64,000 bases of DNA from Streptomyces antnestii (GTDB taxonomy: Bacteria > Actinomycetota > Actinomycetes > Streptomycetales > Streptomycetaceae): the NCBI RefSeq assembly GCF_004005495.1, contig NZ_RZYA01000023.1, forward strand, positions 1 through 64,000. The letters are read 5' to 3'. A program made the translations under genes and the position numbers. The notes below the pieces were generated by a model. That model did not search any database. It saw only the letters and a list, made by a program, of their open reading frames with translations, and was not told the origin of the DNA. Of this stretch, positions 42,851-51,260 are shown piece by piece (the first letter of the stretch is position 1; each line of letters starts with the position of its first letter).

Positions 42851-43653
42851 GGCGCGTTGCGTTCGGAACAACGTCGCGAACGGCGATCACGCGTTCCGGT
42901 CTGGAACACCACCCATGACCGCGCATTCTGGCGACTGCTCATATGGGTGAGGAGGCGAGCAGTCCGGCCCGGACGTCGTCGGCCGGGGGCTCGGCGTCCG
43001 CTGTTGCGAGTCTCTGGAGGGGCCGCGGTCGCCGTCGGGACGGTGAAACGGACCAGTGACATCGGCGGCACGTCCTCCCACCCCAGCAGTCGCACAGCAA
43101 CTGCTCCGGTTGCGTTGCGACGGACTTCGAGCCCGTGGATGTCCGTGGACGGATCTTGTACAGGTGCGGGCACTTGGACCATCGAGACTCAGGGTGCTCG
43201 CAATCTTTGAAGAAGGTGCCCATCCCGCGGGCGAGCGCGCGTGCCGCCATGTGTGCTGACTCCTCGGCGTCCGATGCTGACCTTTTGCTGACTGCCGAGG
43301 GTGTCCGGTACCTCTGACCTGGGGAGAACCGCAGTTTCCGTGGTATGTGGTGGAACTTCATCGGCAGATCGCAGGACGACATCACCCAGGCCGGGGAGGA
43401 CTGGATGACCGGGTCGAGATTTGGGGAAGTGAAGGGATACGACGGAGATCCCCTGGCTGCGCCAGAACTGCCGTCTGTCACGCTGAAACCTCGGGGACGA
43501 GTGCGCTGACCTGCCTCTCCGTGGCGTGATCCAAACGAAGCCGGGTGAGGGGCAAATCGACTCGCCCGGCTTCTCTTCACTGCGATCGCAAATATCTCTT
43601 GGGGTGCCTTGGCCCCACGTCCGCGAGTCGCAGGTGTCGTCGTCCTGTTGAGA
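42851..43653. other. Degraded region with integrase scar
   Basis: About 800 bases. Apart from the integrase fragment, a stem-loop is visible: AAGCCGGG (43538-43545) pairs with CCCGGCTT (43565-43572), followed by CTCTT. No tRNA is recognisable that could serve as an attachment site. Confidence 0.45.
43130..43260 (-). pseudogene. Tyrosine integrase, N-terminal fragment
   Basis: The minus frame reads ARGMGTFFKDCEHPESRWSK then CPHLYKIR, the start of a common Streptomyces phage or plasmid integrase. After KIR the family sequence is lost and no catalytic domain follows. It suggests that an integrated element once lay here. Confidence 0.55.
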
Positions 43654-43701
43654 CGTGGGCGGGTCGGCCCGGAGCGTCTGCTCCGGGCCGACCCGCCCAC
43701 G
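43654..43701 (-). terminator. Strong terminator after dctA
   Basis: A perfect 21-bp stem (43654-43674 with 43681-43701) around the loop CGTCTG, 6 nt after the dctA stop. Confidence 0.9.
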
Positions 43702-43706
43702 CAGTA

Positions 43707-45122
43707 TCAGCGTGCGACGGGGACAGGGTCGCGGGTTGGTTCGGGCAGCGCCTCGGGTGCGGGCGTCTGCTTCGGACCGGGCTCGGCCGGCACCGCAGAA
43801 TGGGCGGGGGCAGGGGCGTAGGGGATCTCTCCGCGCAGGACGGCCTTGGCGCGGTCCTCGTCCAGCTCGCCCTCCCACCGGGCGACAGCCAGCGTGGCGA
43901 CGCCGTTGCCGACCAGGCTGGTCAGGGCGCGGGCTTCGGACATGAACCGGTCGACGCCGAAGACCAGCGCGAGGGCGGCGGCCGGGACGTGCGGGACGGC
44001 GCTGAGAGTGGCGGCCAGGGCGATGAAGCCGGAGCCGGTGACGCCAGCGGCGCCCTTGGAGGTGAGCAGCATGACGGCCAACATGGCCAGCTGCTGGGTG
44101 AGGCTGAGGTGGACGCCGAGGGCCTGGGCGAGGAAGACCGAGCCCATGGTCAGGTAGATGGCGGTGCCGTCGAGGTTGAAGGAGTACCCGGCGGGCAGCG
44201 TGATGCCGACGACCGGTTTCGAGGCGCCCGCGTGCTGGAGCTTGGCCATCATGCGCGGCAGGACGGGCTCGGTGGACGAGGTGCCCAGGACGATCAGCAG
44301 TTCTTCCTTGATGTAGCGCAGGAAGGGCAGCAGCCGCAGTCCGTTCAGGCGCATCACGGTCCCGAGGACGACCAGGACGAAGAAGAGGGCGGTCAGCCAG
44401 AACGAGCCGACCAGCAGGGCGAGATGACGCAGGGTGCCCAGGCCGTAGTTGCCGATGGTGAAGGCCATGGACCCGAACGCGCCGATGGGGGCGAGCCGCA
44501 TGATCCAGCGGATGAGCGTGAACAGGACCGTGGAGAACTTCTCGACGCCCCGGGCGATGCTCAGGCCGGCCTCTCCGCTGGCGTGCAGGCCGAAGCCGAA
44601 GAGCACGGACACCAGCAGCACCGGCAGGATCTCGTTGCCGGTCAGGGCGCTGATCAGGGTGGCCGGGATGATGGCGAGGGCGAACTGGGCGAAGCCCTCG
44701 TGGGCCGTGGTCGCCTCCGGCGGCAGGCCCTTGGCGGACAGGGTCGAGAGGTCGACGTGCAGACCGCTGCCCGGCTTGACGACGTTGACGACGACCAGGC
44801 CGATCACCATGGCCACGGTGGTCAGCACCTCGAAGTAGACCAGAGCCTTCAGGCTCACGCGGCCGACCGCGCGGGCGTTGCCCATGGAGGCGATGCCGTG
44901 GACGACCGTGCAGAAGATGATCGGCGCGATGAACATCTTCACCAGCGCGATGAAGCCGTCGCCGAGCGGCTTCAGGTCAGCGCCGACGGACGGCCACAGC
45001 CCGCCCACGGCGGCGCCGAGGAGGACGGCGATCAGGCACTGGATGTAGAGGTGGGACAGCATCCGCCGGATGCGGCCCGGTGGTGCGGTGACGGTGCCCG
45101 GGGCAGCTTCGTTGCGGCTCAT
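43707..45122 (-). CDS. dctA: Dicarboxylate:cation symporter DctA
   Basis: 471 residues of the DAACS (glutamate/dicarboxylate symporter) family. Key motifs are FCTVVHGIASMGNARAVGRV, the serine-rich loop LIVLGTSSTEPVLPRMM and PAGYSFNLDGTAIYLTMGSV with the cation/substrate-binding Asn-Leu-Asp. DctA imports C4-dicarboxylates with protons or sodium. ATG 45122 overlaps the prpF stop. The last 45 residues are a Pro/Ala-rich cytoplasmic tail. Together with PrpF it probably serves uptake and use of a di- or tricarboxylic acid. Confidence 0.92.
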   Translation of the reverse strand: MSRNEAAPGTVTAPPGRIRRMLSHLYIQCLIAVLLGAAVGGLWPSVGADLKPLGDGFIALVKMFIAPIIFCTVVHGIASMGNARAVGRVSLKALVYFEVLTTVAMVIGLVVVNVVKPGSGLHVDLSTLSAKGLPPEATTAHEGFAQFALAIIPATLISALTGNEILPVLLVSVLFGFGLHASGEAGLSIARGVEKFSTVLFTLIRWIMRLAPIGAFGSMAFTIGNYGLGTLRHLALLVGSFWLTALFFVLVVLGTVMRLNGLRLLPFLRYIKEELLIVLGTSSTEPVLPRMMAKLQHAGASKPVVGITLPAGYSFNLDGTAIYLTMGSVFLAQALGVHLSLTQQLAMLAVMLLTSKGAAGVTGSGFIALAATLSAVPHVPAAALALVFGVDRFMSEARALTSLVGNGVATLAVARWEGELDEDRAKAVLRGEIPYAPAPAHSAVPAEPGPKQTPAPEALPEPTRDPVPVAR

Positions 45123-46237
45123 GCGGGGCGTCCTTCCAGGACGGGAACGAGGAGTTCGGCGCGGGCGATACGCCGGGCGGCGCGGTGCAGGAGCACCGTG
45201 GGGGACGCGCCGTCCGGTGCGGGGACGGCCTGCGTGGTGATCACGCCGGCGGGGGTGCCCAGACGCAGCGTGCCGTCGGCGGTCTGCCGGGCGACGCGGT
45301 GGGCGAGGGTGCCGGGGGTGGCGGCGGCCGCGGCCAGGGCCACGGCGGAGGTCAGGCCGATCGCCGGGTGTGGGGCGTGCATGGAGACCATGCGAACGGC
45401 CAGGTCGTACTCGTCCTGGTTGACGAGTGTGCCCTGTGTGGTGCGATAGGGGGCGGGCCGGGCGACGATGCCCACTTTCGGTACCGCGTGGCTGACCGGA
45501 TCGCCCTCGCGGGCCAGGCCCATGGCCAGCGCTGCCTGGCGGCGCAGCAGTGTCAGGGAGGGCACCGCGGTGGCGAACGCGGTGAGGGATTCCGTGCCGT
45601 CGAGGCCGAACGCCTTGGCCTCGAAGAGCGCGGCCGGGGCGCCGGCGTCGACGAGGGACGCCTCGACGGGGCCGTCCGGGCCGGTCAGTTCGTCCAGTGC
45701 CCGGCCGGTCGGCAGTGCGCGGCCGGTCGTCGAGCCCGCCGGGTCCTGAAACCCGAGCAGGACCGGCACGCCCTGCGCCGACGTGCCCGGCACCACGGCC
45801 GTGCCCTCTTCCGGGGCCTCGCCCGCAGGCGTGGGGATCGTGCCGGTGAGGCGGGCCCCGGTGTTGACGTTGAGCATGTGGACGGTGGTGGTGTCCGAGG
45901 TGATCGGCACGAGCTTGTGGTGGACGGCGTACAGGGCCACGGCGGTGGCGCAGTTGCCGCAGTTGCTGGCCCACTCCACGCGCTCATCGCCGATTCCGAC
46001 CTGCGCGAAGGCGTACTCGACATCCACACCGGCCTGGGTCGACGCCTGTACGACGGCGGCCTTGGAGGTGGTGGAGGAGGCGCCGCCCACGCCGTCGATC
46101 TGACGGGGGTCGGCGGCGTTGAAGGCGGCGAGCAGCAGGGCATCGACCTCCACGCCCGTGGCGACCACGTCGCGGTGGTCGAAGATCCAGCACTTGCTGG
46201 TACCTCCACGGATCATCTCGCCCTGCAGACGCAGCAC
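45119..46237 (-). CDS. PrpF-family tautomerase/isomerase
   Basis: 372 residues. LRLQGEMIRGGTSKCWIFDH, QIDGVGGASSTTSKAAVVQA and VEWASNCGNCATAVALYAVH are PrpF landmarks; the Cys in NCGNC and the second half Cys/Ser position match a diaminopimelate-epimerase-like fold. Members isomerise unsaturated tricarboxylates such as 2-methylaconitate or 4-oxalomesaconate. GTG 46237 was chosen because GAGGAG lies 6 nt upstream; the frame is open to 46273. It is co-transcribed with dctA and divergent from a LysR gene. Confidence 0.88.
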   Translation of the reverse strand: MLRLQGEMIRGGTSKCWIFDHRDVVATGVEVDALLLAAFNAADPRQIDGVGGASSTTSKAAVVQASTQAGVDVEYAFAQVGIGDERVEWASNCGNCATAVALYAVHHKLVPITSDTTTVHMLNVNTGARLTGTIPTPAGEAPEEGTAVVPGTSAQGVPVLLGFQDPAGSTTGRALPTGRALDELTGPDGPVEASLVDAGAPAALFEAKAFGLDGTESLTAFATAVPSLTLLRRQAALAMGLAREGDPVSHAVPKVGIVARPAPYRTTQGTLVNQDEYDLAVRMVSMHAPHPAIGLTSAVALAAAAATPGTLAHRVARQTADGTLRLGTPAGVITTQAVPAPDGASPTVLLHRAARRIARAELLVPVLEGRPA

Positions 46238-46383
46238 AACTAGCTCCTCACAGACATGGAAAGGGAAGCCCAACGACGGTCTCGCCGTGCGTGGTGTCCT
46301 CCACGGTGGGTTACGGCAGCGTGAAGTACAATCTCGGAAATCTGCATGGCCATTAAGCTGAAGTGAACGCTGGAGGTAGCGGC

Positions 46384-47289
46384 ATGCTGGACGTCCGGCG
46401 CATTTTGCTGTTCACCGAGGTCGCCCGGCGCGGCTCGGTGACAGCTACCGCCCGCGCCCTCAACTACACGCCCTCAGCGGTGTCTCAGCAGATCAGCCGC
46501 CTGGAAGTGGAGGCAGGACAGCCCCTCCTCGAACGCCACGCCCGGGGCGTCACGGTCACCGACGCCGGCCGGGCGCTGGCCGAACGAGGGGAACGGATCG
46601 AACGCGAACTGCGGGCCGCGGATAACGAACTCGCCGACTTCGCCGGGCTGCGCGCGGGCACGCTGCGCATCGGCACCTTCCCCACCGTCGGCGCCTCGCT
46701 CCTCCCGCAGGCCGTGATCGCCTTCCGGGACGCCCACCCCGACGTGCGGCTGACCGTCCGCAGCGCCCGTATCGCCGGACTCTGGACCATGCTGGAGAAC
46801 CGGGAGATCGAGATGTCGCTGATGTGGGACTACGACTGGAGCCGAATCGACCGGGAGGACATCGTCGTCACCCCCCTCCTCGATGATCCGCCGGCCCTTC
46901 TCGTCAGCGACCACCATCCACTCGCCGGCCGTGACGCCGCCTCACTCGCCGACTTCGCGGACGACCCCTGGATCACCCGCGCCGAACGTCACCCGGTGGC
47001 CGAAGCCCTCGTCCGCGGCTGCCGCGCGGTCGGCTTCGAGCCGCACATCGCCTACGAGGCGCACGACTATCAGGAAGCCCAGGCCATGGTCGCCGCCGGT
47101 ATCGGCGTCGCCCTCGCCCCCACTCTGGCCCTGGAGGGCATTCGACCCGGCGTCGACGTCCTGCCCCTCCAGCCGCCGGCCCCCGTCCGACGCATCCTCC
47201 TGGTTCACATGGCCGACCACTCGCTCACCCCCGCCGCCCTGACCTTCGCCGGACTCCTCCGCGACGCCGCAGCAGCCCGATCCCTCTGA
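46384..47289 (+). CDS. LysR-family regulator
   Basis: 301 residues. The HTH VRRILLFTEVARRGSVTATA then RALNYTPSAVSQQISRLEVE is standard LysR, followed by an effector domain (LRIGTFPTVGASLLPQAVIA). ATG 46384 has GGAGG 7 nt upstream. It faces the prpF-dctA operon with a 147-bp gap and presumably activates it in response to a carboxylate. No unambiguous T-N11-A box can be fixed by eye. Confidence 0.9.
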   Translation: MLDVRRILLFTEVARRGSVTATARALNYTPSAVSQQISRLEVEAGQPLLERHARGVTVTDAGRALAERGERIERELRAADNELADFAGLRAGTLRIGTFPTVGASLLPQAVIAFRDAHPDVRLTVRSARIAGLWTMLENREIEMSLMWDYDWSRIDREDIVVTPLLDDPPALLVSDHHPLAGRDAASLADFADDPWITRAERHPVAEALVRGCRAVGFEPHIAYEAHDYQEAQAMVAAGIGVALAPTLALEGIRPGVDVLPLQPPAPVRRILLVHMADHSLTPAALTFAGLLRDAAAARSL

Positions 47290-47407
47290 CACCGAACCCC
47301 GCCCACCGGTCATGGAACCGTCGCGCTCACCGCCACCAATCCAGGCCCCGCGCTTGGGTGTTGGACCTGAGCAACAGGAACCACCGGATTAGCCGGAAGG
47401 AGTGGCC

Positions 47408-47731
47408 ATGCCACGCGGCTCGAGCTCGAAACGGGAACGCCAGTACGAGCACATCAAGGAGAGTGCCGAAGCTCGTGGGGAGAGTACCGAGCGCGCGAAG
47501 GAGATCGCAGCGCGCACGGTCAACAAGGAACGCGCCCGCTCGGGCGAGTCCAGGACCGCTAGCAAGTCCTCCACTCAGGACATGCCGTCGTCGAAGCGCG
47601 GTGGTCAGCGCTCCCACAGCGGCGCCGAGGGGCCCACGTACGACCAGTTGTACGCCGAGGCCCAGCGTCGCAACATCCATGGCCGGTCCTCGATGAACAA
47701 GGAGGAGCTCAAGCAGTCCCTCGGCCGGTGA
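47408..47731 (+). CDS. Basic protein with SAP/Rho-N-like C-terminus, paralogue
   Basis: 107 residues. RGSSSKRERQYEHIKESAEA, AKEIAARTVNKERARSGESR and YDQLYAEAQRRNIHGRSSMN then KEELKQSLGR align end to end with the protein at 25499-25825. ATG 47408 has AAGGAG 5 nt upstream. Like that protein it lies next to a ku gene, here a decayed one. Function unknown; nucleic-acid binding by the C-terminal motif is inferred. Confidence 0.82.
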   Translation: MPRGSSSKRERQYEHIKESAEARGESTERAKEIAARTVNKERARSGESRTASKSSTQDMPSSKRGGQRSHSGAEGPTYDQLYAEAQRRNIHGRSSMNKEELKQSLGR

Positions 47732-47829
47732 CGACGGCGCCGAGGACCGGCCGGGCCAGGTGGGCGCCCGGCCGAGTCGCCGCTTCGCGGAGGGGTATCC
47801 GTGAGGCGTCGACTGACCTGGAGGCCATC

Positions 47830-47985
47830 GTGATCATTCTCGGGATCATCCTGCTGGTCGTCGGATACGTCACCGGCATCAGCATCCTGTGGTCGATAGG
47901 AATCCTTCTGCTGATCATCGGACTCGTCCTCTGGACCCTCGGCGCGTTCGGCCATGCTGTGCGCGGCCGCCGGCACTACTGGTGA
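47830..47985 (+). CDS. DUF6131 small membrane protein, paralogue
   Basis: 51 residues: IILGIILLVVGYVTGISIL then WSIGILLLIIGLVLWTLGAF and GHAVRGRRHYW, same length and ends as 39320-39475. GTG 47830 has GGAGG (47820-47824) 5 nt upstream, the same arrangement as the other copy. Confidence 0.85.
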   Translation: MIILGIILLVVGYVTGISILWSIGILLLIIGLVLWTLGAFGHAVRGRRHYW

Positions 47986-48000
47986 CGAGGCTGCCCCGCC

Positions 48001-48240
48001 ATGGCACGCACGGTATGGAACGGAGCTCTGACCTTCGGTGTCCGCAACAAGCGTGTCGACGAACGCACCGGAGGAGGTGCCGCTGGACGAGATGGTCCGA
48101 GATGGTCAAGGGCTTCGACGCCGGCGACGCGTACGTGCTCGTCGAGCCCGGTGAGCCGGAGGACATCGTGCCCGGCCGGTCACGGCAGCTGGAGATCAGC
48201 GGATCCATGGACCTGGAGGACGTCGTCCGCGCCGCAGGAG
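48001..48240 (+). pseudogene. Ku protein, internally deleted remnant
   Basis: ARTVWNGALTFG is joined directly to VRNKRVDERTGG, skipping about 35 residues present in ku at 24429-25358, then a frameshift near 48095 leads to MVKGFDAGDAYVLVEPGEPE and DIVPGRSRQLEISGSMDLED. Nothing of the remaining 200 residues follows. The 3' part overlaps the antisense end of the cation transporter. Confidence 0.88.
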
Positions 48241-49230
48241 GCGGGAGAGCCGGCCGCCCAGGACGGAGGCGGTGGGCGCCGATGAGCGCCGGTCCTCCTC
48301 GGGGCCGGGCGCCTCGGTGATGTCCAGGAACACATACTCGGCCTGCGGCCACTGGTCGCTGATCCGCCGTTTGAGCCGGACGCAGACCAGTTCGACCTCC
48401 TCGCTGTCCAGGCCGGGTGCCAAGTCGACGCGGGCGGCGACGAGTACGGAGTCCAGTCCCAGCTTCATCGTCAGTAACGCCGCGACCTGGTCGACCTCGT
48501 CCTGGGACGCGAGGAAGTCACCGATCCGGTCGCGCAGACGCGTGTCGACGGCCTCGCCGATCAGCCGGTCGCGCGCCTCCCATGCGAGCCGATAGGCCAC
48601 GCACACCAGCAGCAGCCCGATTCCCATGGAGGCGCCGGCCTCCCAGACCACCTGCCCGGTCGCCAGGTGGAGCCCGATGCCGGCCGCCGCGAGGAGAACA
48701 CCCGCCACGGCTGTCGCGTCCTCCGCGATCACCGTGCGCAGCGCCGGGTCGGACGCGCCCTCCCGGTGCCGGCGCGCCTGGTAGAGGGCGCGGACCAGGG
48801 AGGCGCCGTCGGCCAGCAGCGCAACTCCGAGCACCGCCAGCCCCGCCAGGTAGCCGTTCAGCGATTCTTGCCGGTCCGTTCGTATGGCCTGAACGCCCTG
48901 ATAGAACGAGAAGCAGCCGCCCATGACGAAGATCCCCACCGCGGCCAGCAAGGCCCAGAAATAGCGCTCCTTGCCGTAGCCGAACGGGTGCCGCTCGTCG
49001 GCGGGGAGCTTGCTGCGGCGCACGGCGATGAGGAGGAACACCTCGTTCAGGCAGTCCGCGACCGAGTGGGCCGCCTCCGACAGCAGCGCGGGGGACCCGG
49101 CGAAGAGACCGGCAACCGCTTTGGCCGCGGCGATCACGAGGTTGGCCGCGAGAGCGACAAAGACGGTGATCCGCGTACGCACGTCCCGGGCGCCGGAGTC
49201 GCGATCGCCACGACCGTCAGTGCCTGTCAC
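48196..49230 (-). CDS. Cation diffusion facilitator (CDF) transporter
   Basis: 344 residues. Six helices with the metal-site motifs LSEAAHSVADCLNE in helix 2 and IAEDATAVAGVL in helix 5, HPFGYGKERYFWALLAAVGI after helix 2, and a cytoplasmic ferredoxin-like domain (LTMKLGLDSVLVAARVDLAP). CDF proteins export Zn, Co, Fe or Mn. The last 30 residues are Arg-rich and overlap the Ku pseudogene on the other strand. GTG 49230 is the start. Confidence 0.9.
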   Translation of the reverse strand: MTGTDGRGDRDSGARDVRTRITVFVALAANLVIAAAKAVAGLFAGSPALLSEAAHSVADCLNEVFLLIAVRRSKLPADERHPFGYGKERYFWALLAAVGIFVMGGCFSFYQGVQAIRTDRQESLNGYLAGLAVLGVALLADGASLVRALYQARRHREGASDPALRTVIAEDATAVAGVLLAAAGIGLHLATGQVVWEAGASMGIGLLLVCVAYRLAWEARDRLIGEAVDTRLRDRIGDFLASQDEVDQVAALLTMKLGLDSVLVAARVDLAPGLDSEEVELVCVRLKRRISDQWPQAEYVFLDITEAPGPEEDRRSSAPTASVLGGRLSRLLRRGRRPPGPWIR

Positions 49231-49405
49231 TGGCGCTGCCCTTCAGTCTGATCTGGCAGTCCTGGCCCGCCCGTGTGGATGATATGCCGCCAACTGTTCA
49301 GGCTCATCCCTTTTGCTGCTGCTTGGGGTACCGGAACGCCCAGGGAAGGGGAACGCATTGCGCGACTGCCGCACGATCGTCTCGTCGGGACTCTGTTCGG
49401 TTCGG

Positions 49406-51166
49406 TCAGCCGCGGGACCTGCGAGCGGTCCTTCCCTTGAGCAAGAAGCTCCGCAGGCGGGTCTCCGGCCAGGTGTTGATCACGTCGTCCCTGGTGAGCC
49501 AGCCGCGCTGTGCCGTGCCCACGCCGTACCGCATGTTGGCCAGGTGGACGGTGGCATGGGCGTCGCTGTCGACGGAGAACTTCACGCCGTGCCTCTTGGC
49601 TCGCAGAATGTCCTCGTCGCGCAGATCCAGCCGGTCGGGGTGGGCGTTGATCTCCAGGGCGGTGCCGGTGCGCGCACACGCGGCGAAGATCTCTTCGAGG
49701 TCGGCGTCGATGGGCGGCCGCTTGCCGATGAGCCGGGTGGTGGGATGGCCGATGATGTTGACACAGGGGTTCTCGCAGGCCCGGACGATCCGCCGGGTCA
49801 GTGCCTCGCTTCCCTGGTTGAAGTGTGAGTGCACCGAGGCCACGCACAGGTCGAAGCCGGCCAGGAACTCCTCGGGCCAGTCGACGGTGCCGTCAGGGCC
49901 GATGTTCAGCTCAGCGCCGTGCAGGAGTCGCATTCCGCCCCGCCGGCCACGCGTTGTGTGCTCGCCGTCGAGTTCCCGGACGCGGTCGCGCTGGGCCAGG
50001 ATGCGTTCATCGGTCATCCGCTGCATGTACAGGTTCGGGCCGTGATCAGTGACTGCGTAGTAGGCGTAGCCGCGCTCGGCGGCCGCGGCGACCATCTCTT
50101 CCAGCGGGGCCAGGCCGTCGGTGAGGTCGGTGTGGGTGTGGAGATCGCCCCGGATGTCCGTCTCCTGGACCAGGTCGGGCAGTTCGTCGTGCAGTCCGGC
50201 CTCGATCTCGCCGCGGTCCTCGCGCAGGGTGGGCGGGATCCAGGGCAGGCCGAGCCGGGCGTAGACGTCCTCCTCGGTCTCGGAGGCGATCTTCTTGCCG
50301 CTCTCGGCGTCGAAGAGCCCGTACTCGGAGAGCTTGAGCTTCTGGTGGACGGCCAGCTCCCGGGTACGGATGTTGTGCGCCTTGGAGCCGGTGAAGTACT
50401 GCAGTGCCGCGCCCCAGGAGTCCGGCGGTACGACACGCAGGTCGACGGACAGGCCCTTGGTGGTGCGGATGGACGTCTTCTTCTCGCCGTGCGCGATGAC
50501 CTCCGAGACGTACGGCAACTCGGTGAAAGCCCGCATCACGGGCGCCGACCTGTCAGCCGCGGCGAGGACGTCGATGTCGCCGATCGTCTCGCGGAAGCGG
50601 CGCAGTGAACCGGCGTAGGTGCAGCGCTGACAGCCGGTCGCCCGGGACAGCTCGGTGACGATGTCGTCGGCGAGGTCCATGGCGACGTCGAGCAGGGCCC
50701 GTTCTCCGGAGGACTGCAGGAGTTCGATGCCGTGGAGGATGTTCTCCTCCGTCTTCGGCCCGAAACCCTTCAGGTCGCGCAGCCGTTCGTCGTGGATGGC
50801 GTCGGCGAGTTCCTCGACGGAGGAGATGCCCAGTTCCTCGTGCAGGGCGCAGGCCTTCTTCGGGCCGAGCGTGGGGATGGCGGTCAGCCGGCGGACCCCG
50901 GTGGGGATCTTCGCCCTCAGCTCCTCGACGGCGGACACGCTGCCGCTGCGGAAGTACTCGAGGATCTTCTCGGCGATGGACCTGCCGACGTTGGGGATCT
51001 CCTGGAGGCCCTTGACGTCAAGGGTGGACACATCGGCGTGGTAGCCGCCGATCGACCGGGCAGCCTTTTCGTAGACACGTGACTTGTACGCGTCTCCGCC
51101 ATTGATCGAGATCAGGTCCGCGTATTCGTGGAACAGCGCGGCCACCTCGTCGTTGGACCGAGCCAT
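49406..51166 (-). CDS. polX: Family X DNA polymerase with PHP domain (PolX)
   Basis: 586 residues. The N-terminal helix-hairpin-helix (SNDEVAALFHEYADLISING) and thumb are followed by the palm with the catalytic carboxylates in FRETIGDIDVLAA, then a C-terminal PHP domain (RGDLHTHTDLTDG, AYYAVTDHGPNLYM, SVHSHFNQGSEALTRR, NAHPDRLDLRD) expected to have 3'-5' exonuclease or AP-endonuclease activity. PolX acts in base-excision and gap repair. ATG 51166 begins the conserved region. It lies 1.1 kb from the Ku pseudogene. Confidence 0.93.
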   Translation of the reverse strand: MARSNDEVAALFHEYADLISINGGDAYKSRVYEKAARSIGGYHADVSTLDVKGLQEIPNVGRSIAEKILEYFRSGSVSAVEELRAKIPTGVRRLTAIPTLGPKKACALHEELGISSVEELADAIHDERLRDLKGFGPKTEENILHGIELLQSSGERALLDVAMDLADDIVTELSRATGCQRCTYAGSLRRFRETIGDIDVLAAADRSAPVMRAFTELPYVSEVIAHGEKKTSIRTTKGLSVDLRVVPPDSWGAALQYFTGSKAHNIRTRELAVHQKLKLSEYGLFDAESGKKIASETEEDVYARLGLPWIPPTLREDRGEIEAGLHDELPDLVQETDIRGDLHTHTDLTDGLAPLEEMVAAAAERGYAYYAVTDHGPNLYMQRMTDERILAQRDRVRELDGEHTTRGRRGGMRLLHGAELNIGPDGTVDWPEEFLAGFDLCVASVHSHFNQGSEALTRRIVRACENPCVNIIGHPTTRLIGKRPPIDADLEEIFAACARTGTALEINAHPDRLDLRDEDILRAKRHGVKFSVDSDAHATVHLANMRYGVGTAQRGWLTRDDVINTWPETRLRSFLLKGRTARRSRG

Positions 51167-51260
51167 GATTCCCGAGTAGACAGACGACACCCTGTTCATG
51201 CGTGCCGAGCACGTCCGCGTGCCCTGGAAACTGCATGGGCTCACGCGGCAGGCCGTGCGG

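Noticed and set aside
43501-43620. Possible tRNA as integrase attachment site
   Set aside because: The stem-loop at 43538-43572 lacks a cloverleaf and anticodon arm; it looks like a terminator.
43545-45449. 634-residue plus-strand ORF
   Set aside because: It is antisense to dctA and prpF and consists of low-complexity Gly/Asp/Arg/Gln, typical of high-GC antisense frames.
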